From assembly GCA_963706835.1 (NCBI GenBank), contig CAVPOB010000014.1:62001-126000 (forward strand): DNA of 64,000 bases, read 5' to 3'. A program made the position numbers and the translations under genes. Below, in pieces: positions 26,739 to 36,117 of this stretch. The notes beneath the pieces were generated by a model that was not told the DNA's origin, made no database searches, and was given only the letters and a program-made list of their open reading frames with translations. Each line of letters starts with the position of its first letter. The first letter of the stretch is position 1. The DNA comes from CAVXYG01 sp963706835. GTDB taxonomy: Bacteria > Actinomycetota > Actinomycetes > S36-B12 > GCA-2699445.

Positions 26739-28054
26739 CTACTGCCCCACGGCATCGAAGACGCGCAGCGCCTCCCCGAGCACGGCGATCGCCTCGTCGG
26801 CCTCGCTCGTCGGTCAGCGTCAGCGGCGGAGCAACGTGCAGGCGGTTGCCCACGACCAGGCCGAGCACGCCGAGTGACACGCAGGGACGCGGCGAACGCG
26901 GCCATCGCCGACGGTCGGCATCGGTTCCTTGGTGCTCGCGATCGGTGACGAACTCCAGCGCCCAGAACGCCCCCACTCCGCGGACATCTCCGACTGCGGT
27001 GAACTCCGCCCCGAGTCGCTGCAGGCCCGGGCCGAGCACCTCGCGGCCCGAACCGGTCCGCGCGCGCCACCAGTCCTCCTCGGCCAGGGCATGGATGGCC
27101 CCGATCGCGGCCGCGCACGCCAGCGGGTGGCCCGAGTACGTCATGCCGCCGGGGAACGGACGGTCCCGGAACTGCTCGGCGATGCGGTCGCTGGAAGACC
27201 ACCGCCCCCAGCGGCACCGCACCGGCGTTGATGCCCTTGGCCACGGTGAAGATGTCGGGCACCACCTCGTCGTGCTCGAAGGCGAACCATCGTCCGGTCC
27301 GCCCGAAGCCGGCCATCACCTCGTCCAGGACGAGCAGGATCCCGAACTCGTCGCACAGGGCCCGCACGCCGGCGAGGTAGCCGGGCGGCGGCGGGATGAC
27401 ACCGCCCGCCCCGATCACGGTCTCCAGCAGCACCGCGGCGATGGAGTCCGGGCCCTCGAAGGTGATGACCTGCCGCAGGTGATCCAGCGCCCGCGCCGAC
27501 TCCTGCGCCGGGTCCTCCGCCCAGAATGCGCTGCGGTACAGGTGCGGGCTGAAGAAGTGGACGTGGTCGATGCCGTACTCGTTGCCGAAGCGCCGCGGAT
27601 CGCCGGTGGCCGTGATCGAGGCCGTGGTGTTGCCGTGGTAGCTGCGGTAGGAGGACAGGATCTTGCGCCGGCCGGTCACCGCGCGGGCGGCCCGGATCGC
27701 GTTCTCCACCGCCTCGGTCCCGCCGGTGGTGAAGAACACGTAGTTGCAGCCGTCGGGCGCCCGTTCGGCGACCAATCGGGCCGCTTCGCTGCGCGCCTCG
27801 ACCGCGTAGTTGGGCGCGGCCGTCGCCAGCCGCTCGGCCTGCGCGATGATCGCCGCGATGACGCGCGGGTGCTGATGCCCAGCATTGGTGAAGACCAGCT
27901 GCGAACCCAGGTCGAGGTAGCGATTGCCGTGGGCATCCCACACCCGGCAGCCGGCCGCCCGGGTCAGGACCGGTTCGCCAGCCACGCCCTGCTTGCCCCA
28001 GGGGTGCCATACATGATCGCGATCGGACGCCAGCACAGCCTCGATATCGGTCAT
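26739..28054 (-). CDS. Class III PLP-dependent aminotransferase (frameshifted)
   Basis: The first 280 residues are intact: HVWHPWGKQ, GSQLVFTNAGHQHPRV, YVFFTTGGTEAVENAIRAAR, YRSYHGNTTASITATGDPRR, LLVLDEVMAGFGRTGRWFAF and the PLP lysine in IFTVAKGINAGAVPLG. Frame changes near 27195, about 26930 and about 26820 then lead through GMTYSGHPLACAAAIGAIHA and VVGNRLHVAPPLTLTDE to a C-terminus ending ALRVFDAVGQ at 26739. The YRSYHG and DPRR regions place it with taurine/omega-amino-acid transaminases acting on pyruvate or 2-oxoglutarate; the substrate is not decided. It lies 4 nt downstream of the CPA1 antiporter stop. Confidence 0.8.
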
Positions 28055-28058
28055 GCGC

Positions 28059-29387
28059 CTATCGTGCCGGTGGTGGCTGCGGGACCGGCCCTGCGGGTGT
28101 CGCGCGCGCTACGCCCAGCCGGGAATCGCGGGTCCGCGGCTCCTCCGCATGCTGCAGCTCCTCCTCGGGCTGCTCGCGCTCCACCCAGGCCCCGTAGCGC
28201 TGCGCCAGCGGTTCGGCGGAGAAGCCGTGGGCGATCACGCTCAGCACAACGGTCAGGGAGATCGTGACCAGCACGATCTCCAACTGCTCATCCCGCCGCA
28301 GCGTCTCCAGTGCGATGAGCGCGAACACGATCGATGCCAGCCCGCGGGGGCCGAACCAGCCGATGAACGCCACGGTGGGCAATCGCAGCCGAGTGCCCAG
28401 CAGCGCGACGGCGACCGGGAGCATCCGCAGCGCCGTCAACGCCAGGACCGCGAATACGACTTCGCGCCAGCTCGCCGCGTCCCACACGAACGGGACGGCG
28501 GCGATGCCGAAGACCAGCCACACCGAGTAGCCCAACGGATTGGCCAACTGCTCGGTGAGCTCCAGGACATCCTGCTCGCGATCCACCCGCCGGGCGGCAC
28601 CGGCGAACGCCGTGCCGGAGATGAATGCCGCCACGAAGCCGTTGCCGCTGAACAGCAGCGCCGCGCCGTAGGCGAGCAGCGGAATCATCAGCACCGCGAG
28701 GGCCCGGCTGCCGAGCGAGGAGTAGCCGTGCCGAGCCGACCAGCCCAGGAGCAGTCCCCCGATGCCCCCGACCACGGCCCCGACGGCAACACCGATCAGC
28801 AGTTCCACGATGGCGTCGATCAGCGGGGTCTCCGCTTGCAGACCCTCCGAGCCGGCGACGGCGGCGACCGCGAACAGCACCACCGGCGTTGCCAGTCCGT
28901 CGTTGAGCCCGCTCTCGACGTTGAGCAGGCGGCGCACCCGGACCGGCACGACCGGGTTCAGGACCGTCGGCGCGCCGAGGCCGGCGTCGGTTGGCGCCAG
29001 GGATGCCGCCAGCAGCAGGGCGAAGGGCAGCGACAGTTCCGGGAACAGCAGCATCGCCAGTCCCCAGCCCGACAGCACGGTGAGGGGGAAGCCGATGAGC
29101 AGCAGCCGGCCGATAGCGCCACGGTCGGCCTCGATGTCGCGAGGACGCACCGCGGCGGCATCGTGGAAGAGGATCAGCACCAGGGTGATCTCGGCGATGA
29201 TCTTGATGCCGAGCACCTGTTCGCCCCCAAGGGGGCCGATGACGAAGCCGACGACGGAGCCGAGTGCGACGAAAACCAGGGGCGCGGTCAGCAGCATGCG
29301 GCCCAGTCCCCGGCTGATGAGCGCGAATCCGTAGACGAGGAGGCCGAAGAGCACGAAGGCCGCCAATTCCGGCGAGACCTGTTCCAT
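28059..29387 (-). CDS. CPA1-family Na+/H+ antiporter (NhaP type)
   Basis: About 442 residues with 12 hydrophobic segments. Key residues of cation:proton antiporters are visible: LAPTDAGLGAPTVLN (the TD of the broken helix) and LLNVESGLNDGLATPVVLF, where the ND pair gives the ion-binding Asp. FGPRGLASIVFALIALE carries the conserved Arg. The cytoplasmic C-tail is charged and ends in a Pro/Arg-rich segment. Start 29387 (MEQVSPELAAF) has GGAG upstream; the in-frame extension to 29438 looks non-coding. Exchanges Na+ or K+ for H+ at the cell membrane. Divergent from the lactate permease. Confidence 0.9.
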   Translation of the reverse strand: MEQVSPELAAFVLFGLLVYGFALISRGLGRMLLTAPLVFVALGSVVGFVIGPLGGEQVLGIKIIAEITLVLILFHDAAAVRPRDIEADRGAIGRLLLIGFPLTVLSGWGLAMLLFPELSLPFALLLAASLAPTDAGLGAPTVLNPVVPVRVRRLLNVESGLNDGLATPVVLFAVAAVAGSEGLQAETPLIDAIVELLIGVAVGAVVGGIGGLLLGWSARHGYSSLGSRALAVLMIPLLAYGAALLFSGNGFVAAFISGTAFAGAARRVDREQDVLELTEQLANPLGYSVWLVFGIAAVPFVWDAASWREVVFAVLALTALRMLPVAVALLGTRLRLPTVAFIGWFGPRGLASIVFALIALETLRRDEQLEIVLVTISLTVVLSVIAHGFSAEPLAQRYGAWVEREQPEEELQHAEEPRTRDSRLGVARATPAGPVPQPPPAR

Positions 29388-29458
29388 GGCTCCACGGTAG
29401 ACCCGATGTCGCGCGCCCAGCATGGCGTGGCTGCGCAACCCTCCGACGCCGGCCAGAA

Positions 29459-31093
29459 ATGGCTAGCCTGGCGCTGATGACCGTTCTGCAGTGGCTCACC
29501 GCCCTGATGCCCGTGCTCTCAGTCGCGATCCTGCTCGTCGCGCTGCGCATGCCGGCGGCCCGCGCAATGCCGCTCGCCCTGGTGATCTCGGTCGCGCTGG
29601 CCCTGCTGGTGTGGCAAGTGGCGGCCGAGTATGTCGCGGCGTCGGTGATCGAGGGCTGGATTATCGCCGCGAGCGTGGTGTGGATCGTGTTCGGCGCGAT
29701 CGCACTGCTGTACGTCATGCGCGCCTCGGGCGGCGTCGATGCCATTCGCATGGAGTTTCACGACCTGTCGGCCGACTCCCGGGTGCAGGCGCTGCTGATC
29801 GGCTGGCTCTTCGTATGCTTCATCGAGGGTGCGGCGGGCTTCGGCACCCCGGCTCCGGTCGCTGCCCCGCTGCTGATCGCACTGGGCTTCCCGGCACTGC
29901 CGGCGGTGGCCCTGACGCTCATCGCCGACGTCTCCGCGGTGACCTTCGGCGCCGTGGGCACACCCATCCTGGTCGGGATCGCCCAGGGCGTCGGCCTCGA
30001 TCCCGCCGTGCCCGAGGACTACGCGGCGCTGCAGGACGTGACACTGACCGCTGCCGGTATCGACATCGGTGCCGGACTCATCGTGCCGGTGGCCATGATG
30101 TGGCTGCTCACGACCAAGTTCGCCGCCGAGCCCTCCAAGCAGGCGTTCCGCGAGGTGGTGCCGCTCGCCCTGGTCTCCGCGCTGCTCTACAGCGTCCCGG
30201 CATATCTGGCCACGCGATTCGTGGGCATCGAGTTCGGCGGCATCCTCGGCGGCCTGACCGGCATGGTCCTGTTCTACGGCCTCATCAAGACCGGCATGCT
30301 GATCCCCGACCGACGCTGGACGATCGACCGCGGCTACGTCGCCGCCGCCGCCCCTGTAGCCGTCGACGATCCGAGCCACCACGGCTGGCCGGCGTGGAAG
30401 GTGTGGGGGCCCTACCTGCTGCTGACCATCCTGCTGCTGGCCAGTCGGCTCATCGACCCGGTCAAGGACGCGTTGCAGTCGGTCGCGGTCGGCATGGAGG
30501 AGATCCTCGGCACGGAACTGTCCTCCACCTTCGAACCGCTGTATTCGCCCGGGTTCATCTTCCTGATCGTCGTGGTGGTGACGGCGCTGGTGCAAGGGGT
30601 GCCCAAGGACAAGGCGGGGCCGACGGCGCGCCAGATCGGCGCATCGGTTGGCGGCACCGCGCTGGTCCTGGCCGCCGCCGTCCCCCTGGTGCGGGTCTTC
30701 CTGAACTCCGGGGTCAACGACGCGGGGCTGTCTTCGATGCCGCTGGAGCTGGCCGCTGCGGCCAGTTCCACCATGGGCCAGGCATGGCCGCTGGCGGCGC
30801 CGTTCGTCGGCGCGCTGGGCTCCTTCGTCTCCGGCAGCGCAACCTTCAGCCACCTCATGTTCGCCTCCCTGCAGTCGGAGGTCGCAGTATCGCTGAACCT
30901 GTCCGAACAGGTGGTGCTCGCCCAGCAGGTGGGCGGCGCCAACGCCGGCAACATGGTGTGCGTGTCGAATGTCGTCGCCGTGGCCGGGGTGACCGGTCTG
31001 CTCGGCAAGGAGGGCATCATCATCCGCAGCACCGCGCTGGTGATGGTGCTCTACACGTCCCTGTTCGCGCTGGCCGGGTACTTCCTGGCTTGA
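29459..31093 (+). CDS. L-lactate permease family transporter
   Basis: 544 residues, about 13 membrane segments. LldP/LctP family features: FVCFIEGAAGFGTPAPVAAP, TFGAVGTPILVGIAQGVGL, FVGALGSFVSGSATFSHLMF and QQVGGANAGNMVCVSNVVAV. Family members import L-lactate, D-lactate or glycolate with protons. The alternative start at 29477 (MTVLQWLTALMP) is equally possible; neither has a good ribosome site. It is convergent with purA with only 13 nt between stops, so transcripts may overlap. No lactate dehydrogenase lies nearby. Confidence 0.88.
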   Translation: MASLALMTVLQWLTALMPVLSVAILLVALRMPAARAMPLALVISVALALLVWQVAAEYVAASVIEGWIIAASVVWIVFGAIALLYVMRASGGVDAIRMEFHDLSADSRVQALLIGWLFVCFIEGAAGFGTPAPVAAPLLIALGFPALPAVALTLIADVSAVTFGAVGTPILVGIAQGVGLDPAVPEDYAALQDVTLTAAGIDIGAGLIVPVAMMWLLTTKFAAEPSKQAFREVVPLALVSALLYSVPAYLATRFVGIEFGGILGGLTGMVLFYGLIKTGMLIPDRRWTIDRGYVAAAAPVAVDDPSHHGWPAWKVWGPYLLLTILLLASRLIDPVKDALQSVAVGMEEILGTELSSTFEPLYSPGFIFLIVVVVTALVQGVPKDKAGPTARQIGASVGGTALVLAAAVPLVRVFLNSGVNDAGLSSMPLELAAAASSTMGQAWPLAAPFVGALGSFVSGSATFSHLMFASLQSEVAVSLNLSEQVVLAQQVGGANAGNMVCVSNVVAVAGVTGLLGKEGIIIRSTALVMVLYTSLFALAGYFLA

Positions 31094-31106
31094 CGCCTGA
31101 CGCTGC

Positions 31107-32393
31107 TCAGTCGATGAGGTCCCGGATGGCGATCGTGGCGTCTCGGTCCGGCCCGACCCCGATCGCGCTGATGGGCGCCCCGGAGGCCTCTTCCAGGTAG
31201 TGGACGTAGGAGCGGGCGTTGGCAGGCAGGTCTTCCAGCGTGCGTGCTCCGCTGATGTCGGTGCGCCAGCCGGGCAGGAATTCGTAGATCGGCTTCGCGT
31301 GGTGGAACTGCGACTGCGACATCGGCAATTCCTCGAACCGCTCGCCGTCGAGCTCGTAGGCCACGCACACCGGGATGCGGTCCCACTCGCTGAGCACATC
31401 GAGTTTGGTGAGGAAGAAGTCGGTGAGGCCGTTGACGCGCGCGGCGTACCGGGCGATCGGCGCGTCGAACCAGCCGCAGCGCCGGGGCCGGCCCGTGGTC
31501 ACGCCCACCTCGCCCCCGGTCTGCCGCAGCAGTTCCCCGTCGGCGTCGTGCAGCTCGGTGGGGAACGGCCCGCTGCCGACCCGGGTGGTGTAGGCCTTCA
31601 GGATCCCGACGGCTCGCGTCAACCGCGTCGGTCCGATACCCGCGCCGGTGCAGGCGCCACCGGTGGTGGGGTTGGAGGAGGTCACGAAGGGATAGGTGCC
31701 GTGATCGACGTCGAGGAGGGTGCCCTGGCCGCCCTCCAGCAGGACGACCCCGCCGTCGTCGAGCGCCCGGTTGAGCAGTAGCGACGTATCGACCACCAAG
31801 GGCCGCAGCCGCTCGGCGAAGCCCAGCAGGTACGCCACGATCTCCCCCGGCTCGATGGCCGCGCGGTTGTAGACCTTGACCAGCATCGGGTTCTTGCTGG
31901 CCAGCGCGCCCTCGACCTTCTGCCGCAGGATGGACTCGTCGAACAGGTCCTGGATCCGGATGCCGAGCCGGGCCACCTTGTCGGAGTAGGCCGGGCCGAT
32001 CCCGCGGCCGGTGGTGCCGATCTTCGCCTTGCCCAAGAATCGCTCGATGACCTTGTCGAGCACGACGTGGTAGGGCGTGATGATGTGGGCGTCCGGGCTG
32101 ATCACGAGTCGACTGGTGTCGATGCCCCGGTCCTGCAGGCCGGTCAGTTCGTCGAAGAGCACCTGCAGATCGACCACCACCCCGTTGCCGATGACCGGAG
32201 TGACACTGGGCGTGAGGATGCCGCTGGGCAGCAGGTGCAGGGCGAACGACTCCTTGCCGATGACGACGGTGTGCCCGGCGTTGTTCCCGCCCTGGTAGCG
32301 CACCACATAGTCGACCCGGCCGCCGAGCAGATCGGTGGCCTTCCCCTTGCCCTCATCCCCCCATTGGGCGCCGACCAGCACGATCGCGGGCAT
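31107..32393 (-). CDS. purA: Adenylosuccinate synthetase
   Basis: 428 residues. Converts IMP, GTP and aspartate to adenylosuccinate, the committed step to AMP (PurB in this window completes it). Motifs: VGAQWGDEGKGKATDLL at the N-terminus, NNAGHTVV, KIGTTGRGIGPAYSDKVAR, EGGQGTLLDVDHGTYPFVTS and the GTP-binding TKLDVL. ATG 32393 has AAGGAGG 7 nt upstream, one of the best ribosome sites in the window. Separated from the oxidoreductase upstream by 66 nt. Confidence 0.96.
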   Translation of the reverse strand: MPAIVLVGAQWGDEGKGKATDLLGGRVDYVVRYQGGNNAGHTVVIGKESFALHLLPSGILTPSVTPVIGNGVVVDLQVLFDELTGLQDRGIDTSRLVISPDAHIITPYHVVLDKVIERFLGKAKIGTTGRGIGPAYSDKVARLGIRIQDLFDESILRQKVEGALASKNPMLVKVYNRAAIEPGEIVAYLLGFAERLRPLVVDTSLLLNRALDDGGVVLLEGGQGTLLDVDHGTYPFVTSSNPTTGGACTGAGIGPTRLTRAVGILKAYTTRVGSGPFPTELHDADGELLRQTGGEVGVTTGRPRRCGWFDAPIARYAARVNGLTDFFLTKLDVLSEWDRIPVCVAYELDGERFEELPMSQSQFHHAKPIYEFLPGWRTDISGARTLEDLPANARSYVHYLEEASGAPISAIGVGPDRDATIAIRDLID

Positions 32394-32459
32394 GGCGGAC
32401 CTCCTTCTTGGCGCGGTGACCGCACGGTGCACCGCTTGTGAGCGTAGCGAAGCCGGTGG

Positions 32460-33359
32460 TCATTGCGCGGCGATGAGGTGCTCGGCCAGGCAGATTCCGG
32501 AGGTGATGGCCGCCCCGATCCGGGGCCGGCCGGCCCAGCCGTCACCGATCGCAGCGGTGTTGGTGGCCGGGTCGTAGCCGAACGGCTCATCGTCGGCGAT
32601 GGCGGGCTGGGCCAACCGCCAGGTCCTGGTGCGGGACCACTGCGGAGCGGGGAGATCGAGAATCCGAGTGGCCGCGCGCAGCCCGGCACCGGTGGCGGGG
32701 GGAGCCGGCGCCGGCCAGGTGGTGGGGCGGCCCGGCTCGTACAGCACCAGCACGGCAGCGCCGTCGCCGGTCCGCGCGCCATCGTCGACGATGAGCGCCA
32801 GGTCATCGCTGCCGTTGACGAATGCTGCCTGGAAGTCCGGCCAGGTCCGCTGCTGGAAGACCGCGATCGTCACCGTCACGGCCTCCCACGGCTGCTCGGC
32901 GATCCGCGCAATCCAGGGTGCGAGCACCGCCGCCTGCGGCCTTGGCAGGGCCAGGACGCTGTCGCGCTGCACCTGTCGCACCGGCGTGTCGTAGGCAATG
33001 GGCAGGTCCGCGGCGAGATGGCGCGCCAACGAACGCAATCCCGCCGGGGCCCGGTAGCGCATCGGCCCAGTCGTCGATCCCGTGATGCCGTCCGGGCCGG
33101 CGAGGGCGAACGTGTCGGTCCACTCCTGCAACAGGCCCGCCGCGACCCATGCCGACACCATCTCGGCCACCGGATCGCCGTAGCCGGTCAGGTAGGCCGC
33201 CCCCCATTCCACCCGCCGGTCCAGACCGGGCACCTCCGCGCGGGCCAGTCGCCCTCCCACGGCGGAGGTCCGCTCCACCACCTGCACCGAACGGCCGGCG
33301 CGGGCAAGAGTCCGGGCGCACGCCAACCCGCTGATCCCGGCACCGACCACTGTGATCAC
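32460..33359 (-). CDS. Renalase-like NAD(P)/FAD-dependent oxidoreductase
   Basis: 299 residues. An N-terminal dinucleotide fold MITVVGAGISGLACARTLAR, VVERTSAVGGRLAR and VEWGAAYLTGYGDPVAEMVS resembles the amine-oxidase/renalase group (COG3380), where a DHGAQYFT-type segment occupies the same place. The end GDGWAGRPRIGAAITSGICL is the C-terminal FAD motif. The substrate is unknown; some bacterial relatives oxidise dihydro-NAD isomers. It is about 30-40 residues shorter than typical relatives. Same strand as, and 28 nt after, the P-type ATPase. Confidence 0.8.
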   Translation of the reverse strand: MITVVGAGISGLACARTLARAGRSVQVVERTSAVGGRLARAEVPGLDRRVEWGAAYLTGYGDPVAEMVSAWVAAGLLQEWTDTFALAGPDGITGSTTGPMRYRAPAGLRSLARHLAADLPIAYDTPVRQVQRDSVLALPRPQAAVLAPWIARIAEQPWEAVTVTIAVFQQRTWPDFQAAFVNGSDDLALIVDDGARTGDGAAVLVLYEPGRPTTWPAPAPPATGAGLRAATRILDLPAPQWSRTRTWRLAQPAIADDEPFGYDPATNTAAIGDGWAGRPRIGAAITSGICLAEHLIAAQ

Positions 33360-33387
33360 ACGACAGAGCCTGCCACTGATGGGCCGG

Positions 33388-36063
33388 TTACATCCGGGTG
33401 ACCCCGGCCCGCCGCCACAGCAGCTTCTCCACCTCCACCGCGACGAACATGAGCAGGCCGAGCAACAGGATGAACGCCCAGGCGACCCCTCCGATCGCAG
33501 CGGTGGTGAAGATGCCCTGCAGGAACGGCAGGTAGGTCAATGCCAGTTGCAGTACTACCAGCACCCCGATGACGATCCACATCACCCGGTTGCCGGTCAG
33601 CGTGTCCTTGGTCAGCGCCGAGGTCGTGAAGCGGCGCGCATTGAACAGGTAGAAGATCTCGCCGCACACCAGCGCGTTGACCGCGGCTGTGCGAGCGACG
33701 TCCTCGGCGCTCCCGCGACCGAGTTCGAACTGGAACGCTGCCAGTGTGATGGCCGCCATCAGCGCACTGACGTAGAACACCCGCCAGACCAGCGGTCTGG
33801 TCATCAGTGGCTGCTTCGGAGGCTGCGGCGGCCGCTCCATGATGCCCGGCTCAGCGGGCTCGAAGGCCAGAGCCAGGGCGAGCGTCACCGCGCTGACCAT
33901 GTTGATCCACAGGATCTGCGCCACCGTGATCGGCATCGTGATGCCGACCAGCAGTGTGAAGGCGATCACGGCCGCCTGACCGCCATTGGTCGGGATCATG
34001 AAGACCAACGACTTCTTGATGTTGTCGTAGACGACGCGGCCGCGCTCCACAGCCCGCTCGATCGTGGCGAAATTGTCGTCGGTGAGCACGAGATCTGCGG
34101 CATCGCGCGCCGCGTCGGTGCCCCGCATCCCCATCGCCACCCCGATGTCGGCCGCCTTCAGCGCCGGGGCGTCGTTGGCACCGTCACCGGTCATGGCCAC
34201 GTAGTTGCCGTTGGCTTGCAGCGCCGCGATCAGGCGCATCTTGTGCTCGGGGCTGGCCCGGGCGATCACGTCCACATCGTCAGCAATCGCCTGCAGTTCG
34301 ACGTCGTCCATGGCCTCGATCTGCGCCCCGGTGAGCGGCCGCTCGGCGCGCAGGCCGAGTTCGGAGCCGATCGCCGCTGCGGTGGCAGCATGGTCGCCGG
34401 TGATCATCTTCACCGCGATTCCGGCACTGCGGCAGTTCGCCACGGCCTCCATCGCCTCCGGCCGCGGGGGATCCTGCAGCCCGACCATGCCGAGCAGCAC
34501 GCACGTGCGCGGCAATGTCTCCACCGTCAGGCGCTCCTGCTCGGCCGGCACCTCCACCCGCGCCACCGCCAGCACCCGCTCCCCCTGCTCAGCGGCTGCT
34601 GCGACCCGCTCGCGCCATCGCTCCTCGTCCACGTCTTGGCAGAAGCCCAGGACGCGCTCCGGCGCGCCCTTGATGACCACGAAGGAGCCGCCGTGGTGAT
34701 CGTGGTGCAGGGTCGCCATGTACTGCTGTTCGGACTCGAACGGCACCACATCGATGCGCGGCAGGGTCTCCAGCGTTTCGCTTCGCTCCAGGCCCGCCTT
34801 CATGGCCAGGGTGACCAGGGCCCCCTCGGTCGGGTCGCCCACCACCGTCCAGCCCTTCTTCCGGTGCTTCAGGCGGGCGTCGTTGCAGAGCAGTCCGGCC
34901 AGCGCGAGGGCACCGATGTCGGGCCGAGCCTCGACATCGAGCGGTATTCCGTTCGCAGCGTGAAACCCGCCCGCCGGCTCGTAGCCCGCACCGGTCACCG
35001 ACACGTCCTCCTCCGGCAGCAGCAGCCGGACGGCCGTCATCTGGTTGCGGGTCAACGTGCCGGTCTTGTCCGTGCAGATGACGGTGACCGATCCCAGCGT
35101 CTCCACCGCCGGCAACCTGCGCACGATCGCCCGGTTGGCGGCCATCGTCCTGGTGCCGATGGCCAGCACGATCGTGATCACGGCCGGCATGCCCTCCGGA
35201 ATCGCGGCGACGGCGAAACCCACCATCGCCAGGAAGGCGTCCACGGGGTCCATGTCGCGCACCAGCGTGACGAAGGCGAACAGCGCTGCGCCGGCCAGCA
35301 GAATGACCCAGGTGATCTGCTTGGCGAACTGCTCTAGGCGCCGGGTCAGCGGGGTCGTGATCGTCGGCGCCGCGCCGACGAGGACACCGATGCGGCCGAG
35401 CTCGGTGTGCAGCCCGGTGGCGACCACCACCCCGCGGCCCTGCCCCATCACCACCAGAGTGCCGGAATAGGCTATGCAGCGGCGGTCCCCCAACGACGCA
35501 TCCGCCGATACCGGATCTACGGACTTGTCCACCGGCACGGACTCACCGGTCAACGCAGACTCCTCCGCCCGAAGGTTGTGCTCGCGGACCAGCCGCAGGT
35601 CGGCGGGTACCCGGTCCCCGGATTCCAGCAGCACGATGTCGCCCGGTACCAGGTCGGCGGCATCGATCGTGTGCCGTTCACCATCGCGCACCACGGTGGC
35701 CCGCGCCGCCAGCATCGCGCGGACGGCGGCGATCGCCTCCTCCGCCTTGCCCTCCTGCAGGTACCCGATGACGGCGTTGATGACGACGACGCCGAAGATG
35801 ACGGCGGCGTTGATGGTGTCGCCGAGCAGCAGCGTGACCGCCCCCGCCACCATCAGCACGATGATGAGCGGGTTGTTCACCTGGCCCCAGGCCCTCGCGA
35901 GGGGGCTGCGGCGCGGCGGCTCGGGCACCTCGTTGCGGCCGTACTGGGTGAGTCGGACCTCGACTTCTGCCGTGGTCAGCCCGGCGGAGGGGTCGCTCCC
36001 CCACTCGCCGGTGACACGATCAGCAGCCTCGGCGTGCCATACCAGCGCCGGGACAGGCATCAT
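33388..36063 (-). CDS. Cation-transporting P-type ATPase (P2-like, HAD-IC)
   Basis: About 891 residues. N-terminal cation ATPase domain (VWHAEAADRVTGEWGSDPSA, YGRNEVPEPPRRS), actuator ESALTGESVPVDK, M4 AAIPEGMPAV, phosphorylation loop VICTDKTGTLTRNQMTA, hinge TGDGANDAPALKAADIGVAM, then four further membrane segments. M6 reads INMVSAVTLALALAFEP, lacking the Asp found in SERCA-type Ca2+ pumps (NLVTDG). It therefore fits the CtpF/PMA-like branch whose ion (Ca2+, Na+ or H+) is uncertain. Two adjacent ATGs (36063, 36060) follow GGAGG; the second is better spaced. Confidence 0.9.
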   Translation of the reverse strand: MMPVPALVWHAEAADRVTGEWGSDPSAGLTTAEVEVRLTQYGRNEVPEPPRRSPLARAWGQVNNPLIIVLMVAGAVTLLLGDTINAAVIFGVVVINAVIGYLQEGKAEEAIAAVRAMLAARATVVRDGERHTIDAADLVPGDIVLLESGDRVPADLRLVREHNLRAEESALTGESVPVDKSVDPVSADASLGDRRCIAYSGTLVVMGQGRGVVVATGLHTELGRIGVLVGAAPTITTPLTRRLEQFAKQITWVILLAGAALFAFVTLVRDMDPVDAFLAMVGFAVAAIPEGMPAVITIVLAIGTRTMAANRAIVRRLPAVETLGSVTVICTDKTGTLTRNQMTAVRLLLPEEDVSVTGAGYEPAGGFHAANGIPLDVEARPDIGALALAGLLCNDARLKHRKKGWTVVGDPTEGALVTLAMKAGLERSETLETLPRIDVVPFESEQQYMATLHHDHHGGSFVVIKGAPERVLGFCQDVDEERWRERVAAAAEQGERVLAVARVEVPAEQERLTVETLPRTCVLLGMVGLQDPPRPEAMEAVANCRSAGIAVKMITGDHAATAAAIGSELGLRAERPLTGAQIEAMDDVELQAIADDVDVIARASPEHKMRLIAALQANGNYVAMTGDGANDAPALKAADIGVAMGMRGTDAARDAADLVLTDDNFATIERAVERGRVVYDNIKKSLVFMIPTNGGQAAVIAFTLLVGITMPITVAQILWINMVSAVTLALALAFEPAEPGIMERPPQPPKQPLMTRPLVWRVFYVSALMAAITLAAFQFELGRGSAEDVARTAAVNALVCGEIFYLFNARRFTTSALTKDTLTGNRVMWIVIGVLVVLQLALTYLPFLQGIFTTAAIGGVAWAFILLLGLLMFVAVEVEKLLWRRAGVTRM

Positions 36064-36117
36064 CGACCTCCAGCGCGAGGCTACTGAAATGGTGGCGCCC
36101 CCGGCAGGGCCCTTCGG

